NCBI RefSeq assembly: GCF_016793485.1
Contig: NZ_JAEULZ010000001.1
Coordinates: 496,001-560,000, forward strand
Source: Mesorhizobium sp.
GTDB lineage: Bacteria; Pseudomonadota; Alphaproteobacteria; Rhizobiales; Rhizobiaceae
Direction: 5' to 3'
Length of the DNA stretch: 64,000 nucleotides
A program made the translations under genes and the position numbers. Positions 1 to 8,047 of this stretch are shown one piece after another. The stretch's first letter is position 1. Each line of letters begins with the position of its first letter. The notes beneath the pieces are model-generated. The model was not told the origin of the DNA and made no database searches. It saw only the letters and a list, made by a program, of their open reading frames with translations.

Positions 1-288
1 GATCGCGTATTCCTGCCCGACGTGTCGTTTCGCATGATCAACGGCAAGGCAACGCCCAGCCTCCACAACATCCGCAAGGTGGCGGCCGTCACCACCTATG
101 GCGGCAGCTGGTTTCGCGCTCTACTGATGGGCAATCCGCCGAAAAAGCTTGTCAGCCGCATGTTGCGCGCGACCGTGAAACCTGGCGCGCCGGTTTCATA
201 TCTGGCACACTATTCGATGAACCTCTCGACGCCGGAATCGCGCGAGAGATTCATGGCGAAGGTCGCTGCCAGAATGGAGGCTTTCTGA
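1..288 (+). CDS. NAD(P)H:quinone oxidoreductase-like flavoprotein, C-terminal part
   Basis: The frame is open from base 1 and stops with TGA at 286-288, so only the last 95 codons are in the window. The visible part begins inside the conserved WLDRVF region of flavodoxin-fold NAD(P)H dehydrogenases (NQO1/MdaB type), followed by a TTYGG stretch like the one in the next gene. The family transfers two electrons from NAD(P)H through FMN/FAD to quinones in the cytoplasm. The stop overlaps the next start (TGATG), so the two paralogues are translationally coupled. Family is clear; the substrate is unknown. Confidence 0.85.
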   Translation, partial: DRVFLPDVSFRMINGKATPSLHNIRKVAAVTTYGGSWFRALLMGNPPKKLVSRMLRATVKPGAPVSYLAHYSMNLSTPESRERFMAKVAARMEAF

Positions 289-887
289 TGCAGTCCGCGC
301 CACTGAGGTGCCTCGTCGTCTATTGTCATCCGGTGCCGGAAAGTTTTTGCGCCGCTGTCCGCGATACAGCTTTAGCGGCACTCTCCGATCGTGGTTGGGA
401 GGTCAGGCTGGTCGACCTCTATGCCGAAGGTTTCGATCCGATTCTGAGCCCCGAAGAGCGCCGCAATATGGACCGCGCGCCGACCGATCCCGCGCTGGCG
501 CCACATATCGAGAACATCAGATGGGCGCAGGCGGTTCTCTTCGTCTACCCGACCTGGTGGTACGGGCTGCCCGCCGTGCTGAAGGGCTGGCTGGACCGCG
601 TCTGGGCGACTGACGTTGCCTTCACCTTGCCGCCTGATGGCGGCCGCATCGTTTCGCTGGTGTCGCATATCCGCAAGATAGGCGTGATAACGACCTGCGG
701 CGCGTCGCCGTGGATTTCCTTCCTGATGGGGCAGCCCGGTCGCAAGACTATACTTCGCGGCATGCGCGCGCTCTGTGCGCCGGCCGCGCGAACGCTCTAT
801 GTCGCGCACTACAACATGGACAGTTCGACGGCAGAAAGCCGAGCAGCATTTCTCGGGAAAGTGAAAAGCAAGCTCACCAGGTTCTAG
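288..887 (+). CDS. Flavodoxin-fold NAD(P)H dehydrogenase (quinone) family protein
   Basis: This 199-residue protein is a paralogue of the gene just upstream and shares a TGATG junction with it. The N terminus has the flavin-phosphate loop (VVYCHPVPES, about residues 9-18). Residues near 86-105 carry the YPTWWYGLPAVLKGWLDR signature of NQO1/MdaB-type reductases, and a TTCGASPW segment follows. The expected activity is NAD(P)H-dependent two-electron reduction of a quinone or similar acceptor. Length is typical for the family. The natural substrate cannot be told from sequence. Confidence 0.88.
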   Translation: MQSAPLRCLVVYCHPVPESFCAAVRDTALAALSDRGWEVRLVDLYAEGFDPILSPEERRNMDRAPTDPALAPHIENIRWAQAVLFVYPTWWYGLPAVLKGWLDRVWATDVAFTLPPDGGRIVSLVSHIRKIGVITTCGASPWISFLMGQPGRKTILRGMRALCAPAARTLYVAHYNMDSSTAESRAAFLGKVKSKLTRF

Positions 888-958
888 ACCCCGCTGATCA
901 GGTTTATGGCGACACGACCCAGCCAAATCGCTTACTATGCCAATCTCGATATCGGTTG

Positions 959-1291
959 ATGGGCGATCGAATGTTTTCTTCGGGCTTTTGGATTCTGATC
1001 GTCATCGAAGCCGTGACCGGTGCCCTGAGTGGCGCATTGCTTGGAAATCTCGTGCCCCCGCTCAGCCTGGGCGGCTTGAAAAACGCCGTACTCGGCGCAA
1101 TCGGCGGCGTTGGCCTGACCTGGCTGACGGCACAGACGCCCGCGCTGGAGTCGCTTGTGGAGGACGTGGCGCCGGATGGCTCGTACGTCCTCTCTCCGGA
1201 GTTGCTGCTCAGCGTTGGAGTTGCTGGGCTGATCGGGGGTGCGCTCCTGGTTACAATCATCGGCTTGTTGCGAAATCGCTTCGCGGCCTGA
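959..1291 (+). CDS. Small hydrophobic membrane protein, unknown function
   Basis: About 110 residues from the ATG at 959; an ATG at 971 is an equally possible start and neither has a strong ribosome binding site. There are three hydrophobic stretches: the first 30 residues, a Gly/Ala-rich stretch near residues 35-60, and residues about 85-105 ending in LLRNRFAA. The layout resembles small transglycosylase-associated-like (GlsB/YeaQ) membrane proteins but no family signature is clear. The longer upstream extension of the frame runs through the preceding gene and was not used. Confidence 0.55.
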   Translation: MGDRMFSSGFWILIVIEAVTGALSGALLGNLVPPLSLGGLKNAVLGAIGGVGLTWLTAQTPALESLVEDVAPDGSYVLSPELLLSVGVAGLIGGALLVTIIGLLRNRFAA

Positions 1292-1323
1292 GCCTATCCT
1301 GCAGACCCTCAGGGAGAAAATTC

Positions 1324-2757
1324 ATGATCAAGTTGGGCGGAAGGTATCAGCACCTTGTCCACAGTGCAGGTTGCGCCTGCGTCAGTCCCGAGCTTCAGGC
1401 GGCATCGCGGCGTCTGGATGCGTTTTCCAGGCGCGGATTTCTTGCTGGCTTGGGTGCAGCGGCCGTTTCCGGGTTGGTATCCGGGCCGGCGTTCGCACAG
1501 ACACCTCCGTCCAAAACGCTGCTCCGGCAGGTCCGGCTCTTCGACGGCAAGTCCGACGCGCTCCAAAGTGTCCAGATCCTGATCGAAGGCAACCGGATCG
1601 TTTCGATCGATGCGGCAAACAACGCTCCGCCTGCCGATGCGACTGTTATCGATTGCGGCGGCCGCGTGCTGATGCCCGGCCTGATCGATGCGCACTGGCA
1701 TGCGATTTTCGCCGCCGTGCCGATGCAGGTTCTGATGACGGTCGACCCGGGCATGATCTTCACCATGTCGACCGCCGAAGCCGAGCGTACGCTGCTGCGG
1801 GGCTTCACGACCATCCGCGATCTGGGCGGTCCGGCATTCTCGTTCAAGCAGGCCATCGATGGCGGCATCGTTCCGGGGCCTCGCATCTTCCCTTCGGGCG
1901 CCATGATCACGACCTCCGGTGGACATGGCGACCTTCGCATGCCGTTCGAGATTCCGCGCGATGGCGATCTGCTCAGCCTCAGCGAAAAGTTTGGCGGAGC
2001 AGCGATCGTCGATGATCTCGGTGGCTTGAAAAGGCGCGTGCGCGAGCAGCTTCTGCAGGGAGCTTCCCAGGTCAAGCTCGTGGCAGGGGGCGGCGTTTCC
2101 TCACCGCGCAGCCCGCTGGACATGATGACATTCAGCGAGGACGAATTGCGCGAGGCGGTGGCAGTTGCGCGCGACTGGAACACATATGTCACCGTGCATG
2201 CGACGTCCGACGCGGCCGTTCGCCGTTCGGTGGCTGCCGGCGTGCCCTGCATCGAGCATGGGCACCTGATGACCGAGGATACTGCGAAGCTTGTCGCGGA
2301 CAACGGCATCTGGCTGAGCACCCAGCCGTTCTTGACGATTGCGGACGCCGCGTCCCAGACAGGCCCCGGCGTTGAGCGGGCGGAAGAGATTTTCGGCTAC
2401 ACGCCGGGAATGTACGGCTTCATCAAGAAGTACGGAATCAAGGTTGCATGGGGCTCGGACCTGCTGTTTTCGGCCGAGCTGGCGCCGCGCCAGAACGTCA
2501 TGCTGACACATCTCGCCAACTGGTATTCGAATGCCGAGGTCCTGCGCGCAGCGACATCGGTCAATGCCGACCTGCTTGCGCTTTCCAACCTGCGGAACCC
2601 CTATGAGGGCAAGCTGGGCGTGATCGAGCAGGGCGCGCTCGCCGATCTCCTTGTTGTCAACGGCAATCCGCTCGACGATATCCGGCTGATCGAGAATCCC
2701 GAGCAGAACCTTTCCGTCATTATGAAGGACGGCAAGGTTTACAAGAATACCCTGTAG
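1324..2757 (+). CDS. Exported amidohydrolase family protein (imidazolonepropionase/prolidase-like)
   Basis: A 477-residue metal-dependent hydrolase. The ATG at 1324 was chosen because GGGAG lies about 10 bases upstream and the N terminus then carries a twin-arginine signal (RRGFLAGLG near residues 36-44, AFA cleavage near 59), implying folded export to the periplasm. The amidohydrolase fold follows: HWH metal ligands near 124-126, a lysine in KLVAGGG, histidines in TVHATSD and IEHGH, and an aspartate in WGSD. Members hydrolyse C-N bonds in cyclic amides or dipeptides; substrate unknown. It stands alone, not in an evident operon. Confidence 0.85.
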   Translation: MIKLGGRYQHLVHSAGCACVSPELQAASRRLDAFSRRGFLAGLGAAAVSGLVSGPAFAQTPPSKTLLRQVRLFDGKSDALQSVQILIEGNRIVSIDAANNAPPADATVIDCGGRVLMPGLIDAHWHAIFAAVPMQVLMTVDPGMIFTMSTAEAERTLLRGFTTIRDLGGPAFSFKQAIDGGIVPGPRIFPSGAMITTSGGHGDLRMPFEIPRDGDLLSLSEKFGGAAIVDDLGGLKRRVREQLLQGASQVKLVAGGGVSSPRSPLDMMTFSEDELREAVAVARDWNTYVTVHATSDAAVRRSVAAGVPCIEHGHLMTEDTAKLVADNGIWLSTQPFLTIADAASQTGPGVERAEEIFGYTPGMYGFIKKYGIKVAWGSDLLFSAELAPRQNVMLTHLANWYSNAEVLRAATSVNADLLALSNLRNPYEGKLGVIEQGALADLLVVNGNPLDDIRLIENPEQNLSVIMKDGKVYKNTL

Positions 2758-2867
2758 CCAATACTAGGGGCGGGGTCGGTTGCGGTGGGGCGCTTTCCTT
2801 GCCTTAGTTTGCGCTGTGCCCTCGCTTCGGTCGAGACGACCAATTCGCCGTTGAGGGATAGCGAAAC

Positions 2868-3905
2868 ATGCAGGACGTAGGCTCCAGGACGACCAGCGTG
2901 ACCCAGGTCTTGATCGCGACCTTGCTGGTCGTGACAACGCTCGCGGTGGCCGACGGCATCTTCGCTCCGATCGCTTTCGCGCTTTTCATCCTGGCGCTGG
3001 TGTGGCCGATTCAGGTTCGTCTTCAGAAGTCGCTGCCGCGCGTCGTCGCGCTGATCATCACTTTCCTGGTGGTTGCCGCGGTCGTTCTGGCCCTAGCCCT
3101 GCTGACGGCCTGGTCTTTCAGCCAGGTTGCCCGATGGCTGATCGCGGATGCTTCACGCCTGCAGCAGGCCTACGAATCCCTGCGCCTCTGGCTTGAGGAG
3201 CGCGGCATCGTGCTTGCCGTCCTCTGGTCCGACAATTTCGGGATGTCGTGGATTTTGCGGATCACGCAGACGCTCGGTGGTCGTCTCAACAGCACGTTCA
3301 GCTTCTGGCTGGTGGCGCTTGTCTACGTGCTTCTCGGTCTTCTGGAAGTCGAGGATTTCGGCAACCGGTTAAAGTCTCTCCGAAACGCCGCCGTCGGCAC
3401 AATGTTTCTGCAGGGTGCGAAGCTGACGGCCGCGAAAATACGCCGATATATGGTGATCAGGACGGCGATGAGCGTGATTACAGGCCTTCTGGTCTGGGGT
3501 TTTGCGAAGCTCGTCGGCCTTCCCCTGGCCGAGCAGTGGGGGTTCATCGCGTTTGCGCTGAACTACATCCCGTTTATCGGGCCACTGGTCGCAACATTGC
3601 TTCCAACCCTTCTGGCGCTCGCTCAGTTCGACACCTGGGGAGGCGTGATCGCTCTTTTTGTCGGACTGAACCTCATACAGTCCATCGTCGGCAGCTACGT
3701 CGAGCCGCGCGTCGCCGGCAGCGCGCTGTCCATGTCGCCGGTTCTGGTGCTCTTCTCGGTCTTCCTGTGGGGCTATCTGTGGGGGATCTTCGGCGCATTC
3801 ATCGGCGTGCCGATCTCGATTGCCGTGATCACCATCTGCAGCCAGCACCCATCCAGCAAATGGGTTTCCGACCTGTTCGGGCTACAAGCGCCCGAGAAAG
3901 AGTGA
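2868..3905 (+). CDS. AI-2E family transporter (PerM/TqsA-like permease)
   Basis: A 345-residue integral membrane protein with a GAGGG ribosome binding site ahead of ATG 2868. Hydrophobic segments near residues 12-55 and 60-85, a soluble middle, then a cluster of membrane segments near 200-330 match the UPF0118/AI-2E family. The motif FALNYIPFIGPLVATLLP (about residues 227-244) is the family's conserved loop. Family members export autoinducer-2, sodium or other solutes; the substrate cannot be assigned here. Neighbours give no functional hint. Confidence 0.87.
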   Translation: MQDVGSRTTSVTQVLIATLLVVTTLAVADGIFAPIAFALFILALVWPIQVRLQKSLPRVVALIITFLVVAAVVLALALLTAWSFSQVARWLIADASRLQQAYESLRLWLEERGIVLAVLWSDNFGMSWILRITQTLGGRLNSTFSFWLVALVYVLLGLLEVEDFGNRLKSLRNAAVGTMFLQGAKLTAAKIRRYMVIRTAMSVITGLLVWGFAKLVGLPLAEQWGFIAFALNYIPFIGPLVATLLPTLLALAQFDTWGGVIALFVGLNLIQSIVGSYVEPRVAGSALSMSPVLVLFSVFLWGYLWGIFGAFIGVPISIAVITICSQHPSSKWVSDLFGLQAPEKE

Positions 3906-3943
3906 GGCTGGGTTGCAGCCACTGCAACGAGGCAGATTGCCGA

Positions 3944-3971
3944 GCCGGGCTGGCGGTTCGCCAAGCCCGGG
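3944..3971. terminator. Possible bidirectional terminator hairpin between convergent genes
   Basis: CCGGGCTGGCG pairs with CGCCAAGCCCGG with one bulge around a short loop. It lies between the convergent AI-2E permease and OB-fold genes. There is no clean T-run on either strand, so its role as an intrinsic terminator is uncertain. Confidence 0.4.
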
Positions 3972-3989
3972 GCTTCTCCGTTCAGTCGA

Positions 3990-4349
3990 TCAGTTCACGA
4001 TCTGGAAGTAGTAGGTATCGATAAACCGGCCGCGGACGTCGGACTGCACCCTGCCACGCAGCTTGAGTTCGGTCTTCGTCGTTACTTCGCGGCCGCGCCA
4101 GAATTCCTTTTCGATCCGGACCCGGATTTCTCCGGTCTTGTCGCGAAACAGGTATTGCGCCCTGCCGACTTCCTGCTTGATGGAGCCGGTCAGTTCAACC
4201 CTGTCGCCGACGCGCGCCCCGCGCGCTTCCTGTACGGTCGTGACGCCGGCACCGGCTGAGCCTGCGAACTGCGCCTGTACCCCACCGCCTGAAAAAGCGG
4301 TCAGAAAGGCAACTGCCAGCGTAATCTTTCCAAGGGTATTGAACTGCAC
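3990..4349 (-). CDS. YgiW/YdeI-type OB-fold stress protein, secreted
   Basis: 119 residues from a GTG at 4349. This start is chosen over an earlier in-frame GTG because GGAG sits six bases ahead of it. The first 27 residues form a signal peptide ending VQAQ, so the protein is periplasmic. The rest matches the bacterial OB-fold (BOF) domain: V..A......D..V.LTG, then YLFRDKTGEIRVRIEKEFW and a final I..YYFQIV strand. Relatives such as E. coli YgiW and YdeI are linked to peroxide, metal or peptide stress; ligand unknown. Confidence 0.8.
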   Translation of the reverse strand: MQFNTLGKITLAVAFLTAFSGGGVQAQFAGSAGAGVTTVQEARGARVGDRVELTGSIKQEVGRAQYLFRDKTGEIRVRIEKEFWRGREVTTKTELKLRGRVQSDVRGRFIDTYYFQIVN

Positions 4350-4416
4350 GATCTGCTCCGCCTGCACCAGGAAAAGCCGGATATAGATTGCAAATAGTTG
4401 GAAAGGTCAATCGCGA

Positions 4417-6861
4417 CTACATGCGCACGCGCTCGGCCTTTGGGTCGTACATCGGCTTCAAGCTCGCCTCGGCCGCGAAGCGTTCGCCGGCAATCTCGAT
4501 CTCGTAGGAAGACGCCAGCACCTCGGCTTCGGTTTGGCCTTCCGAGGGCACATAGCCCATGCCGATGGCTCCGCCGAGGAAATGGCCGTAGTTGCCCGAC
4601 GTCACGGTGCCCACGATCTTGCCGTCTCGCACCAGGGCCTCGTTGTGGAAGAGCAGGGGCTTGGCGTCCTTCAGGCGGAACTGCACCATCCGCCGCGACA
4701 GGCCGGCCTCGCGCTTCCTCAACACCGCGTCGCGGCCGACGAAGTCGCCCTTGCCGGTCTTCACGGCGAACCCGAGGCCGGCTTCCAGCACATGGTCCTC
4801 GTCGGTGATGTCGTGGCCGAAGTGGCGGAACGCCTTTTCGATGCGGCAGGAATCCAGCGTGTGCAGCCCGCAGAGTTTCAGGCCGACATCCGTGCCGGCC
4901 TCTTCGATCGCCTCGAAGACATGCGCCGTCTGGTCTGTCGGCACATAGAGTTCCCAGCCGAGTTCGCCAACATAGGTCACGCGGTGTGCGCGTGCCTGTC
5001 CCATGCCGATCTCGATCTCCTGATATGTGCCGAACGGATTGTTTTCGTTCGAGAAATCGTTCGGGCTCGCCTTTTGAATCAGGTCGCGGGATTTCGGTCC
5101 CATCAGGCAGAGCACGCTTTCCGAGGCAGTCACGTCGGTGATGACGGCGAACTCGTCGGCCAGATGTTTCCTGAGCCATGCGAGGTCGCGCTGCAGCGTC
5201 GCGCCGGGCACCACGAGGAAGAAGGCGGTCTCGGAAAGCCGCGTGATCGTCAGGTCGCTCTCGATGCCGCCGCGTGGGTTCAGCATTTGCGTGTAGACGA
5301 TGCGGCCGGCCGGCACGTCGAGATCGTTGGCGCAGAGCTTCTGCAGGAACGCCAGCGCATCGCGGCCCTCGACCCTGATCTTGCCGAAGGAGGTCATGTC
5401 GAACAGGCCGACGCCGTTCCTGACCGCAAGGTGCTCGTCGCGCTGGTTGTCGAACCAGTTCTGCCGCCACCACGAATATTTGTATTCACGCTCCTGATCC
5501 GGACGGGCGAACCAGTTTGCGCGCTCCCATCCCGCGACCTCGCCGAAGACAGCGCCCCGCGCCTTCAGGTGTTCGTGGAGAGGGGAGCGCCGGATACCAC
5601 GAGCCGACGCTATCTGGCGGTACGGGAAATGGTCGGCGTAGAGCAGGCCGAGCGTTTCGGTGACGCGGGCCTTGAGGTAGCTGCGGTTCTTCTGGAATGG
5701 CTGGGTCCGACGGATATCGACTTCCCAGAGATCGAACGGCGCTTCGCGGTCGTTGATCCACTGCGCCAGCGCCATGCCGGCGCCGCCCGAGGAGACGATG
5801 CCGATGGAGTTGTAGCCGGCCGCCACCCAGTAGCCGGAGAGTTCCGGCGCTTCGCCGAGATAATAGCGGTCGTCGGGCGTGAAGCTTTCGGGACCGTTGA
5901 AGAAGGTGTGGATGCCCGCCGTCTCCAGCATCGGCATGCGGTTGACGCCCATTTCCAGGATCGGCGCGAAATGGTCCATGTCCTCCGGCAACTGGTCGAA
6001 GCAGAAATCCTCTCGGATGCCGTCCATGCCCCATGGCTTCGCCACCGGCTCGAAAGCGCCGAGCATCATCTTGCCGGCGTCTTCCTTGTAGTAGGCGCAC
6101 TCGTCCGGCACGCGGAGGACAGGCAGCCGCGTCAGGCCGGCGATCGGTTCGGTAATCAGGTAGAAGTGCTCGCAGGCGTGGAGCGGGATGTTGACGCCCG
6201 ACATCGCGCCGAGGTCACGCGCCCACATGCCGGCGCAGTTGATCACCACGTCTGCCTCGATCGTGCCCTGTTCGTCGCCTTGCGCCCAAGAGACGCCGGT
6301 CACGCGTCCGTCCTTCCTGTGGACGGCAGTCACCTTCACGCCCTCGACGATCTTCGCGCCGCGCTGCCGTGCACCCTTGGCCAGCGCCATGGCGATGTTG
6401 GCCGGGTCGCACTGGCCATCGAGCGGCAGGTGTACCGCGCCGACAATGCCGTCGATGTTGAGGTGAGGGTACATTTGCTTGACTTCGGTCGGCGAGATTT
6501 CACGTACGTCGACGTCGAAGGCTCGCGCCACAGTCGCCTGCCGGTAGATCTCGTGCTTGCGCTGTTCGGACAGGGCCACAGTGATCGAGCCGACCTGGCG
6601 CATGCCGGTTGCGACGCCGGTTTCCTCTTCCAGCTTCACGTAGAGGTCGGCGGAATATTTCGCCAGCCGCGTCATGTTCTGCGAACCGCGCAACTGGCCG
6701 ATCAACCCGGCCGCGTGCCATGTCGTGCCTGAAGTCAGTTGCTTGCGTTCCAGCAGGACCACGTCAGTCCAGCCGAGCTTGGCGAGGTGATAGGCCACGG
6801 AGCAGCCGGAAACGCCGCCGCCGATGATGACGGCGCGCGCCTTGGAGGGGATCGTGGCCAT
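4417..6861 (-). CDS. GcvT-family FAD-dependent dehydrogenase 1 (sarcosine/dimethylglycine dehydrogenase-like)
   Basis: 814 residues. The N-terminal half is a DAO-type FAD domain with GGGVSG at 14-19 and TSGTTWHAAG, whose His49 matches the covalently flavinylated histidine of mammalian DMGDH/SARDH. The C-terminal half (from about 430) is a GcvT-type tetrahydrofolate-binding domain, with YVGELGWELYVP and a TSGNYGHF segment. Such enzymes oxidatively remove an N-methyl group and capture the formaldehyde as 5,10-methylene-H4folate. It is the last gene of a three-gene operon with two-base gaps (dehydrogenase 2, aminotransferase, this gene). Exact N-methyl substrate unknown. Confidence 0.88.
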   Translation of the reverse strand: MATIPSKARAVIIGGGVSGCSVAYHLAKLGWTDVVLLERKQLTSGTTWHAAGLIGQLRGSQNMTRLAKYSADLYVKLEEETGVATGMRQVGSITVALSEQRKHEIYRQATVARAFDVDVREISPTEVKQMYPHLNIDGIVGAVHLPLDGQCDPANIAMALAKGARQRGAKIVEGVKVTAVHRKDGRVTGVSWAQGDEQGTIEADVVINCAGMWARDLGAMSGVNIPLHACEHFYLITEPIAGLTRLPVLRVPDECAYYKEDAGKMMLGAFEPVAKPWGMDGIREDFCFDQLPEDMDHFAPILEMGVNRMPMLETAGIHTFFNGPESFTPDDRYYLGEAPELSGYWVAAGYNSIGIVSSGGAGMALAQWINDREAPFDLWEVDIRRTQPFQKNRSYLKARVTETLGLLYADHFPYRQIASARGIRRSPLHEHLKARGAVFGEVAGWERANWFARPDQEREYKYSWWRQNWFDNQRDEHLAVRNGVGLFDMTSFGKIRVEGRDALAFLQKLCANDLDVPAGRIVYTQMLNPRGGIESDLTITRLSETAFFLVVPGATLQRDLAWLRKHLADEFAVITDVTASESVLCLMGPKSRDLIQKASPNDFSNENNPFGTYQEIEIGMGQARAHRVTYVGELGWELYVPTDQTAHVFEAIEEAGTDVGLKLCGLHTLDSCRIEKAFRHFGHDITDEDHVLEAGLGFAVKTGKGDFVGRDAVLRKREAGLSRRMVQFRLKDAKPLLFHNEALVRDGKIVGTVTSGNYGHFLGGAIGMGYVPSEGQTEAEVLASSYEIEIAGERFAAEASLKPMYDPKAERVRM

Positions 6862-6863
6862 GG

Positions 6864-8045
6864 TCAGGCTGCCTTGCTGCGGTATTTGGAGGCGAAACGG
6901 CGCAGACGCGTCGCGGCGTCGAGCAGGATGGCGTCTGGCTGGCAGAGGCTGATGCGGATATGGCCCGCCGCCGCCTCGCCGAAGCTTGAACCGGGCATGA
7001 CGCCCACCTTTTCAGCATCCAGGAATGCCCACGCGAATTTCTCGTCGTCGGGCTCGATGGCGCTGACGTCGAGCATCACATACATGCCGCCCTCGGAGCC
7101 GCGCACGACTATATTGTTCAACCCTGAGACCGCGTCCAGGAACAAGGTGCGGCGGCCGTTATAGATGTCGGCGATGACCGTGACGCCGTAGTCGTTCTCC
7201 AGCGCCTCCACTGCTGCCTGCTGAACGAAATCTGTCAAGCCGTAGGTGGTGACGAGGTTGAGACTGATGAGAACCGAGATCATGCTTTCCGGCCCGGTCA
7301 GCCAGCCGATGCGCCAGCCGGTCATGCCGTGGCTCTTGGACATCGAGTTGATGACCAGCGTGCGCTCGGCCATGCCGGGGAGGGCGCGAGGCGAGACGTG
7401 GTGCCCCTCCGCAAGTGTCCAATAGACCTCGTCGGAAAGAAGCCAGAGGTCGCGGCGGATGCAGAGGTCGGCCAAAGCCTGCAGGCTTTCGCGCGAATAG
7501 ACTGCGCCGGTCGGGTTATTCGGCGTGTTTATCAGAATCGCCTTGGTGTTCGGCCGCAGCGCCGCCTCGATGTCCTCGGCGCGCGGCTGGAAACCGTCCT
7601 CGGCCCGGGCTTCCACCACCGTGAAGTCGGCTTCGGCAGCACGGAACGTGCCGGGATATGTCGCGTAATAGGGCGCGACCACGACCGCATGGTCGCCCTT
7701 GTCGAGCGTTGCCTGGACGGCGGCATAGAGCGCCAGCTGTCCGCCGGGCGTCGCGATGATCTGGTCAGCGTTCGTCTCGACTCCGGTACAGCGCGTCGAC
7801 GCCTTTGCCATCGCTTCGCGCATGCGCGGAATGCCGGGCAATTGCGTGTAGTGATGATAGCCGCCCCTGACCGCCTTCACGCAGGCCTCGATGGTCTCGG
7901 ATGGCGTGTCGAAGTCGTGATCGCCGACCGACAGCATGATGATCGGCTCGCCGGCTTCCTTGCGGGTCATGGCGGCGAAATGGACCTCCCAACCGTCCTT
8001 GCCGGAGGGGATGATGCCACTGATGCGTGCGGATGGGTTCGGCAT
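6864..8045 (-). CDS. PLP-dependent class I/II aminotransferase
   Basis: 393 residues, the length of AspC-fold aminotransferases. Visible signatures are NTPNNPTGAVYSRE (about residue 175), the cofactor-contacting SDEVYW, and SMSKSHGMTGWRIGWL, whose lysine forms the PLP Schiff base. The C terminus has the substrate-binding arginine in IRISL. It lies between two GcvT-fused dehydrogenases with two-base gaps on each side, so the three are co-transcribed. Inference: it transaminates an amino acid released or used in the N-methyl amino acid pathway. The amino donor is not predictable. Confidence 0.9.
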   Translation of the reverse strand: MPNPSARISGIIPSGKDGWEVHFAAMTRKEAGEPIIMLSVGDHDFDTPSETIEACVKAVRGGYHHYTQLPGIPRMREAMAKASTRCTGVETNADQIIATPGGQLALYAAVQATLDKGDHAVVVAPYYATYPGTFRAAEADFTVVEARAEDGFQPRAEDIEAALRPNTKAILINTPNNPTGAVYSRESLQALADLCIRRDLWLLSDEVYWTLAEGHHVSPRALPGMAERTLVINSMSKSHGMTGWRIGWLTGPESMISVLISLNLVTTYGLTDFVQQAAVEALENDYGVTVIADIYNGRRTLFLDAVSGLNNIVVRGSEGGMYVMLDVSAIEPDDEKFAWAFLDAEKVGVMPGSSFGEAAAGHIRISLCQPDAILLDAATRLRRFASKYRSKAA

Positions 8046-8047
8046 GG

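Noticed and set aside
4534-6732. 732-codon open frame opposite GcvT dehydrogenase 1, and similar long frames at 8771-10564, 12939-14930, 45951-47684, 57898-59370 and 59815-61332
   Set aside because: They lie antisense to genes with clear catalytic motifs. Their products are Arg/His/Val/Ala-rich without domains, as expected for shadow frames in high-GC DNA.
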